This document shows positions 24,201-36,129 of a stretch of DNA of 64,000 nucleotides, piece by piece. Location: assembly GCF_027409185.1 (NCBI RefSeq), contig NC_084461.1, positions 142,893,001 to 142,957,000 of the forward strand. The letters are read 5' to 3'. Made by a program: the position numbers and the translations under genes. The DNA comes from Cynocephalus volans. Its lineage: Eukaryota; Chordata; Mammalia; Dermoptera; Cynocephalidae. Below the pieces are notes generated by a model. The model was not told where the DNA came from. It saw nothing but the letters and a program-made list of their open reading frames with translations, and made no database searches. Each line of letters starts with the position of its first letter. The first letter of the stretch is position 1.

Positions 24201-26784
24201 AACATCACTGCAGTGGTCAAAATTACATCTAAGAGATTAACCCACAGGCTGCTGCATCAAGTTCCCTTTAGATTTAATTTATAAAAAGTTTGCCTTCCAG
24301 TCCTATTTAATCTACAATTACCAACTGAGTTGTTTCCAACTGTGCTTTTTTTTTTTTTTTTTTTAATTTTGCAAAATAACATAGGAATCATGGATAAGAA
24401 AAAATTGCCTGGCAAAAATCATGTAGTCTTGGAGCTCCCTTACAAACTATGATTTTGACCCAGTGCTAGTATGAGTATTTCTTTTCCCCACCATCTAGGG
24501 CCTTGTTGTGGCAAAATTCTGCAGTATCCCTCTGTGCTGGAAATTCTTAAGTAGCCCTTCTTAGTTTCTGTAGCTTAGTGTCTTCAATTCCTTTCACTCT
24601 CACAGCATCAAATTCATCTCTCTTGGAAAATGATTCCTTTCTATATATGTGTTAATTCATGTGGAATTCATGAAGAATGACATATAAAGTATAAATCACT
24701 GATTTGCTTTTTAAAGACTAATATTTGGATTGAGATAGAAGGACGAATGTTAAATTTGGGGGGTAGAGGAGCACATTCAAATTGCTACATTTAATATTGT
24801 TAAAGCACAATTAATAAAGCACATGATGAATAATTTCTTTTAGATGATTGGTAGAACTAGAATTCTTTCCAGGAGCCTCTTTAATAAAGTACAATCTACT
24901 AGTTTCAATTAAAGTTGACAGTAAGGAGTTATCTTCATTGTATGGGAAAAATGATTGGGATCAGATTAAAAGCCTCTGAAGGAGAAAAAAGTGAAGGAAA
25001 CTATATTTGTGATCTATTAATTTTAGGGGACTTTTTTTTTAATCCAAAGGAGGCACTGGCTTCAAATTATTACAGATCCTCAGGAAGTGAGGAACAGAGC
25101 CAGGTTTTGCAATGAACTTACTTAAACCCCAAACCCTATTTTTGACAAGTTTCAGAGAAGTAGGTGTGAGAATCTATCTACACAATTCTGATAACTCAAA
25201 GAGGTTTTCACACCTCGGAACATCATCCTGAGAGGTGAAGGCTTGTCCTTGTTCTACTTCCATCTGGCTTACAGACTCAAGTCCAAGCTGGAGAGAGACC
25301 ATTGACCTTGTCTTTTCATCAGCTGGTTCATCCAACTTAAAGCTTTATGGGTGCTAAATATTTCATACACATCATCTAACTAGGAATTCACAACATCCCA
25401 ATCCAGTTTTTAATAATCCTACAGAGGATATTTGTTTTGGTTTCTTTCTGCAAGGCTGGAAACACTCCAGTCAACTGTTTCTAAAGGGAGGGGAAGAACG
25501 GACAACCATTAGCAGAAGAGGAGCTACATTTGCCCCTGGGACTTACACAAATTGTCAAGTATGATGACAGAGCACATCACTAAGAGGGAAAAGGTTGGCT
25601 GTCAGCCACACTTCACTACCCTACATAATCTTCCAAAGCCAATGACAGTGAGTAGCAAAGGAGGAAGTTGACCAGGTCAAATTTCAAGATTTACTACAGG
25701 TCATGACTGACTTAAGGGTTATCATCCAAATCTTCCCAGGTCATTGGGAGACTTATGGTTTTCTCCTGTTCATGGGTTTTGAAACTGTCCCCAATCTTGC
25801 CCCATAAGCTAATGAGAATGGGTTTGGACATACAAAACCACCCATTATCTCCATTCTGGGTCGGAGGGAAATTATGAACTGCTTCGAGCTTTCTGCTAGA
25901 AGCAAAGAAGACGAAGTTTGGTTTCCATCCCCCTTAGGCAAGGCAACAATGTTTGAATCCTCCTAAAAATCTGACAACTCCTTCCCCCTAGGAGATATTA
26001 ACTGGAAAGAGAATTTCTCAGCTCACAGACTTCAAAATACCCCATCTAGACTACAATCAGCTTCACTCACATGTATCAGAGACACTTACTGTCTCTGTAT
26101 AACCTTACCTCCTACCTCCTATTGTTTTTCATTTAATTTGGCTAAGAAGTCAGAAAGCTGACCTAATGCAAGCCATATGGGCAGCGCTCCTGTGAGCACG
26201 GAACAAAAGGGTAACAGGAAGAAGCAGCGGCATTCAATCTCACAGACGTGCAGGGAACGCAGCCAATGTCCGCTGCTTCTGAGATTCTGAGTTTAGTTTG
26301 GTTCTTGAATGATAGGGGGCCTGAGGGCAGTGCCAATTGCATCTCTTGAGTAGAAGAGATGGGTTGGATAAGGAGAGCGCACAGATTCATACTAATTACT
26401 GAATGCTGTGAGTAGAAGTTTAGTTGCATGTTTAATACCCAAGATCTAGTAGCTGTACTTAGAAAAAAGTAGTAAGGAAAACTGACTCAGCACTAATAAA
26501 AAAACCCCATGATATTGTCAAAATAACTTAAAATGTATACTGGTAAGCATGTACTCACTGTGTACAACAAAGGCAAAAATAACTGATGCTAAAGGCAGAG
26601 TGTACAGAACAAATGTCTTTGTAACAAATACAAATGGCAAACAACTAATTACAGCAAACGAATCTATAAGATCCAGACACTTTCTTAATGGAACATTATT
26701 GATACCAAATAACAGTCAGCTGCTTGAACAGGACCAAAGAGTTTCTACCATTTGCTTCATCAGATAATTGAGAGTAGGGGGATC

Positions 26785-26990
26785 CCTATTCCTCCATCCT
26801 TCCTCTTGCACATCTTGCATCTTTCAGACCTCAGCTTGAATGTTCCTTCCATTGGGGAGTCTTCCCTGATCCTGCCCTACTTTATTATGTCCCCCTTGTA
26901 TGCTATCATAGCATTGTAGGCACTTCCTTTTCTGCCCTTATTTCCATTTACATTATTTCTATAGGTATTTGTTTAAGGATGTGGTCTTTA
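26785..26990 (+). mobile_element. L2 LINE 3' region
   Basis: 'agacctcagcttgaatgttc', 'gggagtcttccctgatcctg' and the following 'tagcattgtaggcacttcct' match the L2 3' UTR in sense orientation. Confidence 0.7.
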
Positions 26991-27064
26991 TAGCAGCAAG
27001 GTGCATGCTTGCTAAAGACTCAAGAAATATCTGCTGAAATATCAGATAATACCATTGGTTAATA

Positions 27065-27280
27065 TTTAGAGGCCATGCATACTGTATTCCAAGCACAGTT
27101 AACACCGCTGTGCATGGATTATTATATCTATTCCTCACCACAACCTTTTTCAGTAGGTACACTGATTAACTCTCACATCATAGCTAAGCAAGCTGAGACT
27201 CTGAAAAATTACTTGCTGAAAGTAGCACAACGAATAAATAAGGGATCTGAGATTTGTGCCCAGATAGTCTGATGTGAGAG
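27065..27280 (-). mobile_element. MIR SINE, antisense
   Basis: 'tattcctcaccacaaccttt' and 'aagctgagactctgaaaaat' with 'gggatctgagatttgtgccc' fit antisense MIR. Confidence 0.55.
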
Positions 27281-27859
27281 TCTTCACACCTAAGATTGAT
27301 GCTGAACTGCCTTCTAGGACCTTTTATATGTACCCTTAATAGAGTGAAATTGTCTTATAGTCCCAAGGGGAGGACATTTAGGAAGTAAGAACATTCTCCA
27401 TGCAGCCGTGAGGACAGTGACAAGTACAGACAACAGCAGCAGTGGGCAAGACAGAGGTGATGGGCTGAGCACAGAGAGGGGAGGATAAATGTAGCCCTGG
27501 GCCTTCATAAGGGAGGAGTAAAAGAGAAAACAGACCCACCGGGCCTGGGGAAAGAAAGGGGAAGGTAGAGGGGAGCTCACTTTGCCTGCATCTACACCAC
27601 ATTTCACTCGGTAAGTGCCAAGTTAGATAACTCGAGGGACCTTATCTTTTCCCTCTGAACCTTTTCTGCTAACTTTGGTCTGACTGCACTTTAGGAAGAG
27701 CCACTTTGAGAAATGAGAGGGTCCCATGTTAGAATAGTCTTTACCTCTAGACTGCAGGAACTGTCAGGTTGACCCCATAAAAATTCGCCTTCTTTTGGGC
27801 TGAAGCAGTAGTGCTGCGTCTAAGAATGTGGTGCAGAAGTCAGGATGCTCAGGTTAAAA

Positions 27860-28050
27860 GCAGATTGGGTTAAAGGCAAGGACACTAAACTGTGATCTTG
27901 GGTAAGATATTTAATCTTTCTGAGTCTCAGTTTCCCCAACTATAAAGTAGGTATAATAGCATCCATCTTATTGGATTGTTGTGAGGATTAAATAACTCAC
28001 ATTAAGCACCCAAAACAGCGCCACATCCGATAAACTCAAGGAACAGTAAC
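27860..28050 (+). mobile_element. MIR SINE
   Basis: 'gatcttgggtaagatattta', 'tctttctgagtctcagtttc', 'aaagtaggtataatagcatc' and 'ttgttgtgaggattaaataa' are MIR core blocks in sense order. Confidence 0.8.
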
Positions 28051-28729
28051 TTTTATTGTTACAGAAGTAAGGGGGGAGGGGGAACTGAACTTGTGCTATG
28101 TCCTAATCAGGAGAGGCTGGGGATGGTAAACCAGTTCCCAACTCAAATAGCTGTAGAAGCAGTGACAGAGGGTGACACTTAGCACTTACTCAACTACTCT
28201 TTACAGAATAAATGCATGTGTCAATCCAGATGTGCTTTCTTTGCTACAGCCCTTTTGCAGGGAGCTTCCTCTAGGTCTTGGGCTATGTAAATCCTGTAGT
28301 TTCAGTCTCTCAGGAAAGGGTCTAAAGTTGAGACCTCATTATTCACAGGATGATGAAAAGAGACTGTGAATAGTGTTTCTTCCTGATCCTTAATTTGGGG
28401 ACCTGATTTGGTTCTTTATCCTTAGAGTAGGCAGAGGCAAGAGTTAACTCAAAATATTCCATTTTGTTATCTGCCAACGGTATGAAAGTTTGGAAAGGGA
28501 GGGTTTGTTCCTATCAGCAGAACTAAATTTTCAGATTTATTTGTGGCTTCACTTATTGACGGGAAATAAGTCTCTCTTCCTCCAAATTAAATGCATCTAT
28601 AAAAAAGTTTCATTAATAGATAATGATAACATGAAATTACACTTTGTAGACAGTCTTTGTACAGCAGCATTTAAAACTATAATGTTGATAAGACCATTTC
28701 TATAGTCTGTTAAGTCTTGAAGACATGAG

Positions 28730-28925
28730 CTTTAGTATCAGCTTTGATGAATTCTAGCTCCTCTGCTGATTAGCTGTGAGACCATGTTCCATAGTTTAGT
28801 TGAGCCTCAGTTTCCTCATCTCTAAAATGAAGCTGCATTATTTGCAGTGTTGTTTTAGATTAAGATAAGATATTTAAGGAGCATACCATCATGTCTAGCA
28901 TACAATTAGGTGCATCACAAAAGGT
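28730..28925 (+). mobile_element. MIR SINE
   Basis: 'attagctgtgagaccatgtt', 'tgagcctcagtttcctcatc' and 'tctaaaatgaagctgcatta' show a sense MIR. Confidence 0.75.
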
Positions 28926-29519
28926 AACCATTGCTATGAAACTTTCAACTTTAAAGTTCTACGACTGAGACAGAAGATATAAATTCACTCATTTACATAG
29001 GTAGGTAAGACCAATTCATTATATTTTCCCTCTAGCCCCTTGCAGTGGATATTGTAGTTGGATCTATCCCACCCATTGCAACAGCAGTAGAGACTGACCC
29101 CCTGTTCCAGGTGTGGGCCTGATTGCTTTAGGCCAGTCTTGGTTCCCCTACCCTTGCTAGAGACTGGTTCAGGGATGGGAAGGTCTAAGTTAATTGAGCC
29201 AATGAAAAGAAAGGAAAGGTTTGTGGGAGGATTATGGATGAGAATAAATCCCCATTACCCCTTCTGGACATAAATGAGGCAACATAGACCCTTGCTGCTA
29301 CTGGAAGTCATCTCATCTCAGAATAAGACATAATTTGCAAGATTTTGGCTGGTTTTCTCTCTCTCTCTTTCTCTCTCTTCCCATGCCTATACATGCTTTT
29401 CATAGGCCAGACACATTAAAGGTGGGTAGAAAGTCAGAAGAGCCTCATTAATAAAAAATCAAAATAGTAATTTGTAATCATTTCAGATAAAATTCTACCT
29501 AGGACCATGGTAAGGTTTA

Positions 29520-29620
29520 TACGTGTGTGTATATATATGTATATGTAATACATATGCATATGTAATATACATGTAATATATAACATATATTATGTACATA
29601 CATACACATGTATATATCAT
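29520..29620. repeat. AT-rich alternating purine-pyrimidine microsatellite
   Basis: About 100 bp of TA/TG/CA alternation including several 'acatatg'-type small palindromes. Confidence 0.9.
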
Positions 29621-29689
29621 CTATTCTTTTCCAAAAAGGTAATAATCTTGTGAGAAAAGATTAATGTTACCCTACAACAATTTTAATAA

Positions 29690-29920
29690 AAATGCTCTCC
29701 ATTTATTTGTCACTTATGTTTTGTTCAAGTACTTTTCTCTCTTTTATCTCATTGCCCTCTACAACATCAGAATGTGATTGAAAGACCAGGCGTGAACTTC
29801 CTTACCTCATGGATAATAACACTAAGGCCCAGAGAAGTTCTTTTCCAAAAGTTGCAGAACTTTTCAGAGACTGATCTAGGCTGAGAATCCTGGCTTCTTG
29901 AATCTAAATTGCATTCTGTG
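29690..29920 (-). mobile_element. MIR SINE, antisense
   Basis: 'tcacttatgttttgttcaag', 'ataacactaaggcccagaga' and 'aggctgagaatcctggcttc' follow antisense MIR order; the middle is diverged. Confidence 0.55.
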
Positions 29921-30009
29921 GCTGGTTCTGCAGTTATAGAACTGAGGAAAGATATTTTAAAAGTTTCACATGCAATTTGTGATTAAAATGTGCAACCCAG
30001 AGAGAAATC

Positions 30010-30140
30010 TAGGTTTACACTCCAGCTTTATTTAGTCCTACCTGTACAACCAACTAGCTTATGTGACCCTGAGCAAGTCACTGAAATTTCTGGATTTTGG
30101 TTTCTGCATATAAAAGTGAGAATTTTTAGAGGTGAGGTTA
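30010..30140 (+). mobile_element. MIR fragment
   Basis: 'ccaactagcttatgtgaccc' then 'tgagcaagtcactgaaattt' is the MIR core. Confidence 0.65.
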
Positions 30141-30329
30141 CCTATTCGTAAGCCTGTGACAAGCATTGCTAACTGACCAGCTGGTTCCAGATTCAACTAC
30201 AGAATCCTTAATGTAGTTCTCAGAGCAGCAACCACGTTGTTCTCAAGGTGTAACTCATTTGTGTTCCTTGAGCTAGATCCCTGCTATTGAGTGTAGATTA
30301 GCCACTTTGGCATCATTGGGAAGTTTAAC

Positions 30330-30460
30330 AAACTTCTAACAGAAATGAAGATCCCAAGACTCACCCTGGACCTACTGAATAAGAATCCGCACTTTAACAA
30401 GATCCCTAGGTCACTTTTATGCACATTCAAGATTGAAATGCACCAGGCTAGTTGATATGT
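30330..30460 (+). mobile_element. MER5-like hAT fragment
   Basis: 'ggacctactgaataagaatc', 'cgcactttaacaagatccct' and 'aggtcacttttatgcacatt' resemble the second half of MER5A. Confidence 0.5.
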
Positions 30461-31089
30461 TAGATCTCATAAAGTTTTAAAAGTCAATGACTGCAGGAAT
30501 TTTCCAAGAACCTTGGGTAGCTCTACAAGTCTGCTAAATGAAGTCTTCATCCTCTATGTGGTAAAGAATAGAAGAGTTAATTGGTACTGTGTTGTGCACT
30601 CCCCTTCCAGAATGTTAAATTAATCACATCCAAAGTGCCGACTAAACCCTCAGGGGGAGACTGAGTTGTAGAGGGAACTAGGAAATCCACCTCAGCCAGG
30701 GATCCCTTGTACAGCTGCAGTCTGATGGTTTCTGTGCATTTGGCCAATTACACGGTGAATTACCCCAGTGAGTGTTTGTCAAATGCACCATCCGCCCTCA
30801 CTCTCCAACTCTCTAGTTAGGAATACCACTGTTAATCTGACACAGCATTGTCAAACATCTCTCTGTTCCATTCTAACACTGAATTACCCTTGGCTCTAAG
30901 ATCTAAAGATGATGAGGGACAGTGAAAGTTGTTAAATCTTATAAACAGGGTGCAAGGTGGGAAATGAAGAAAATTATGAATTTAGGAAGATAGGAAAGAA
31001 CAAGCCCAGCTGACAATCTGGTGCTTTGCTAAAGAATAAAGTCTCAGCTAGATTCTAGGTCAAACATTGAGAACTCTCAAAACAAACAA

Positions 31090-31200
31090 ACCTAGGTTCA
31101 AATCTCAGGTTTGCCACTTACTAGCTGTGTGACTTTGAATATATTACTTCTCTCTGGGCCTCAGCTTTTGTCATCAGTAAAATTTTAGAGGACTATATGA
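31090..31200 (+). mobile_element. MIR fragment
   Basis: 'gttcaaatctcaggtttgcc', 'acttactagctgtgtgactt' and 'ctctgggcctcagcttttgt' are MIR core blocks. Confidence 0.75.
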
Positions 31201-31219
31201 GTAACTAGCAAATCATCAA

Positions 31220-31385
31220 GCTTTAAAGTATTGTGAGCATCAGAATCTTTTGGGGAATTTGCTAAAATTTATATTCTTGGGCAGTAAGAAATTCTGATTC
31301 ATTAAATATAGGGATGCTCTAGAGACTTTGCAGTTCTTAGAGTACGGGCGATTCTGATGTTGTGATCTGAGGACGACCCTCTATA
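31220..31385 (+). mobile_element. MER5-like hAT fragment
   Basis: 'gagcatcagaatcttttggg', 'aagaaattctgattcattaa' and 'gttgtgatctgaggacgacc' resemble MER5A in sense order. Confidence 0.5.
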
Positions 31386-31699
31386 AAACACTATTATGGG
31401 GCAATGGATGGTGAGAGGCAGAGCACTTTGCCAGCTCCTGGCTTTATATAAGCTGTTGGTAAAAGTTAGCTTTTAAAAGGTATTATCAGTAGTTCAGATA
31501 CAGGAAGTGATTTGCTCAACTTTACACATGGTATAAGCAGAGATAGAACCTTTTCACTGTACCAGAATGGTTTCCTGCGCACTGATGTTTCTCGGAGCTG
31601 TTTTGTTGGAACAATGCAAGGGACTGAGGAAGGATGTGGGTCAAGTTATTAGGCACTGTCACAACAAGGAATGAAAGGCAGTGCTGCACAATGGGCGGG

Positions 31700-31860
31700 T
31701 TATATCAGAGAACTGAAGTATAGTCTAATCTTTGTTATTTAATTGCTGTGTGACCTTGGACTAGTCACTCCCCTTCTCTGCATATCAGTTTTTTAAATTA
31801 TAAAATGAGGAGATCCTTTAAATCTCTTTTCAGGGTTAAAATGATGTTATTCTGTGGTAG
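31700..31860 (+). mobile_element. MIR fragment
   Basis: 'attgctgtgtgaccttggac', 'tagtcactccccttctctgc' and 'aaaatgaggagatccttta' are sense MIR blocks. Confidence 0.75.
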
Positions 31861-32189
31861 TCACATACATCCTGGCTGCACTGAGCAACTCCTTGCTCCT
31901 CTCCCCACTTTTTTTCCTGAGATGGAATGATGCACCTTTTATTCTGTGAAGATTTTCCTGAACATGCATCTGAAGGTAACATCTCCCTTCTCTGAAACTT
32001 AGGAGCGTGTATTATCTGTACTGTGGACTATCCATTCTGATGATCTCTTATGATTAAAAAGAATACCACAGGGGCAGTGGACCATTCCACCAGATTGAAA
32101 GAGACAGTGCTACTGAATTTAGAAACCAGTCTTAAGAAATAGGAAAAGTCAGATCTCTTTCACGGTAGACATCAACATCATAGTCACTG

Positions 32190-32410
32190 CTTATCAAATG
32201 TCAGCTTCTGTCTCAAGAACTTTCCATGTTCTTCCTCATGTAATCCTTAAAACCATCTTTTCAGGATGGAATTGTAAGCCCCATTCACAAATGAATAAAC
32301 TGAGGCTCAGAGAGCTTCCATATGCTCACACAGTTAGTAAATGACAGTCTTGGGCTTGAATTCTTGGCTGTCTCCATCCCAAAATCAAGTAAGTTTGTGC
32401 TCTAAACCAT
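32190..32410 (-). mobile_element. MIR SINE, antisense
   Basis: 'ttcctcatgtaatccttaaa', 'aatgaataaactgaggctca', 'gagagcttccatatgctcac' and 'gggcttgaattcttggctgt' give antisense MIR order. Confidence 0.75.
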
Positions 32411-33187
32411 CAGCTTCTTCTCCAGGACAAATAATTTATCAATACTTGCTGAATGACCAATGCACCTGCGATGTTCCTTCCAAATTGGTACCCCTTATGA
32501 GAAAAGTTTCATGTTATCCTGCAGCTTCTACAATAAAGGGAACCAAATAAGTGTGACCGAAAGACTCTCACTGGAATGCAGGCCATGGCTTTGGCTTCAG
32601 GAGACCAACATATTCAACTGCTGAATTTAGCAGTCCTTGCTCAGGGGCTGAGGAAACTTGAAATGTTCTATAAAGCAGTATGTAAATGTGAGGTCTCCCT
32701 ACTGCAGTGCACACTCAGGGTGGCAGGCTGGCCCTCCCATGACTTGACTCTCGCATCCTTAACCCTAACCCCCTTTTAGGGAGCTGTGGCAGGGGTCCTC
32801 TAACTCAGTGGAGGAAGCAGGCCTTGAAGCCAGTCCACTTTCCAGAAATTTTCTGCAGTAGAAGCTAGTAGAAATGCTGAGAGGCAAAGAGAGAGCTTGT
32901 TTATTTCTGAGGGGAGAGTTCAAAATGGTCAGGGTTCATTTTTCTTATGTCTCCCTAGGTTTCCTTAGCCAAAATTAAACAAGCATCAAGCAATCCTGCA
33001 AACCTCTTCTCAGCAGAAGCCATAAAAAATTCCTGATTTCTTTAGGAACACTTGCAAGGAAGGCTTGCTGGAGGTACTGTACTTGCTTTTTTCTTTTAAA
33101 CAAAATAATTTAATATTAATAAAAAGATGATTAATAAAAATTTAATGCCAGCCCTTGGTTCCCAAAGCTGTCCGTGGAGCACATAGT

Positions 33188-33257
33188 TCCTTCCTTCCTT
33201 CCTTCCTTCAATTTTCCCTTCCCTCCCTATTTCTTTCTTTCTCTCTCTCTGTCTCCT
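33188..33257. repeat. (TTCC)n and CT-rich tract
   Basis: Five CTTC repeats followed by CT-rich sequence. Another C/T-rich tract lies at 34790-34925. Confidence 0.9.
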
Positions 33258-36129
33258 TTTTTGATAAACAGTTTATAATTTCTCCAGTTTTCTCAGTAAG
33301 AATTGTTTTCATAACACTAGAACTGCTACAGCATTTTCCAGAATCTAAAATTTTATCACTGTAAAATACAACGTCAATGTATTGATAGATATTTATAAAG
33401 GTAAGAAGGAAATAAATGTTCATAGTATCTGTAAGTCTTATACTAATTTCAGGAGCTTCGAGACGAACCTTTGTCTTAAAATTGAAAACTATTGCACGTT
33501 TTCCCTTAAAGACTATGTTAATAACCCACTACAGGTGGGTTTGACCTCCAGTAGTGATCTAGTCATACTGTCAGCAGTGTTGTATTTCAAATTCTAGAAT
33601 GAAAATTGAGCACACAAAGAGGCAAAGTATTCTTATGTGCTTTGAAAAACCATACAGTGTTACATATAAACTTGTTCTTGGTGTATTAAATTTGGTTAAG
33701 TGATGACCTGGGTATTCTGACAGAATTAATATGCTTACAAAATTTAATTCATTGGTTGTGGTTCTCACTCTCAGAAAAAAACCTAATTGAAAGGAAAAGA
33801 GTAATAGTTAAGTCAGTCTTTGCCTCTCTGCAGGGCAGGAGAGGCAGGTTCACTGAATCAGAAGGGATTCAGAGAGAAACTGACCATGTAATGGAAAAGG
33901 ACACGGCAGGAAGATTCAAACAGCTTTGGTCCTAGGAGCCTGTTTCATAAACAACTTTCTAGACATTGGTTTTCATTTTTTACCTATAAAATGGGGATCA
34001 TATCCACCCTCTATGTATCTGGTGGTCACTGAGATAAATAAAATCTATACCGGGACATGGTATTATCATCATCTAATGTGCCTAACTGCTCAGTTATGTA
34101 CTACTTGCTTTGCAGCTTACAAACTATTTAATTTACATTCTAATTTACCCAGTGTAAGAAGCATATGTTTTTAGATGAGTCATTATTTAGGTCAGATTGC
34201 AAACCCCCCAAATTATTTTATAATATTTCTCCTTATAAACCTTTTTTCACAAGTTTCCAAAAGGAAACTTGTTAAAGTAAATGTTTTTTAATTAACAATA
34301 AGATATATCCTCTAAGTGTATACAGATTATAGATTAATTAGTAATAGCTTGCAGTAGAAATAAATGAAAGTAGGTTTAATTGAAAGAAGGTGATGGTACT
34401 AATGAAATCCAGGTAAGAAGACTTGATGAACATTGTAGAACTATATGATTTTTAAGGCGGACAAGATCTTGGAGACTACATCCTTATTTTACGAGAGAGA
34501 TTGCCTTGTCTGATATCACATGCATGACTTGTCAGAGTTGAGACTTGAATCCCAAGTCTCTTGAGTCTCAGGTAAATAATTAATTCGTTTTTATGGGGAC
34601 ACCCATCTTCAGATAGCTATGAACAGAGTTGCTATAGGTATGATTAAGCATGGAAAAAAATATTAGTGGTCTCTTTGTCTAAGTGTGACACTAGAATCTT
34701 AAATCTCTGGTTACAATGCTGGCAAGAAACATGGTCAGAATGAACTTGACCAGCCCAGGGTAGAATAGTAACTGTTCAGGCTGAATCACTCTTCTTTCTT
34801 TATTTCCCCCTTCCTCCCTTTCTTCCTTCCTCCTCTCCTCTCCTCTTTCTTTCCTTCATTTCTTCCTTTTTTCTCCTTCTTTCCTTCCTGCTCTCTATTT
34901 CTCTCTCTGTCTCTTTCTTTTGTACTTTCTTGACAGCAATAATCATTAGAAATCATTGGAATTGTGCAATGTGCTATTTAGATGGTGCTGTAATTATCTT
35001 GAGTTATTTTGGTTAAGTGATACACGAAGAGCTGGGTAAAGTGGGAGCTGTGTTTGTGTGTGGGGTAGTTATGGTGAGTGTGTGTGTATTCATGTGTTTG
35101 TGAGAGAGGGACAAAGAAAGAAGGTAATAAAAAGGTCATACTGGCAGTCAGGTGAGAATATGTATACATACATTCTTTCTTAAATTTTAAAAGTAATATA
35201 TACTAATTGTTACAGTTTAAACACTATAAGGTGAAAAACAGAAGCACTCCTACCATCCCATTCTACTCTCCAAATGTAACTACTGGGAAAACAGACTTCA
35301 AATAAAATAAAATAAAATAATGGTTCTGTTACTTGTCATACCTCTGGAAAAACATTAAGTTGACTGTCTTTTCACCAACAGTAATGCATTATTCTAGATG
35401 AAATAAATGTAAAACATGAAACAGTAAATTAAGTATGAAAAAACTCAGAAATATTTAGAAGACCATATGTTTAATCTAGAGTTTCAAGAGGAATTTAGCC
35501 ATTCCAGAAAACTTACAAATTATAAAAGTACAGATATAAACAATATAAGAACAACATAAAAATTGAAAACTTGTTATGGTGTGAATGAGAGCTTTGGAAA
35601 AATATCTGAAATGCATATACCAATAAATTTTAAGTATCATTTTTATACTTAAAACTCTTGAAAGTGAAAACAAAGAATCCTTAAGAAAAATGGATAAGAA
35701 TAAAAATAGGCAATTCACAGTAAAACCAATTCAAACAGCATATAAATGTATAAAAAGATGCTCTATTGTTTAAGAAGTGTGAGAAATATAAATTAAAATA
35801 ACAAAATTATACTCATTATAAACTTCAAAGAGCAATCACTGATCAGTGCTGCTGAAGGGAAAGTGAGAAAGAGAATCATACGGAGACATAAATAGATAGA
35901 CATGTGAAAAAAATTACAAAATATTGCTGGTGTTTTCTTAGGAAAAAAGTGGGATTCAGATTGTATTTACTTTTTTATGTTTTTAACTATTATGTAAATG
36001 AAAATAATTGTGTGCTTTAAAAATGTGGTTAGAAAGAAGACAAAAAAAATTACGTTTATTGCAGAAAGAAAAGGTTTACCTGATAAGAGTGGTTAAGAAA
36101 GAAAGAAAAATACAGAAATTAACATTTCT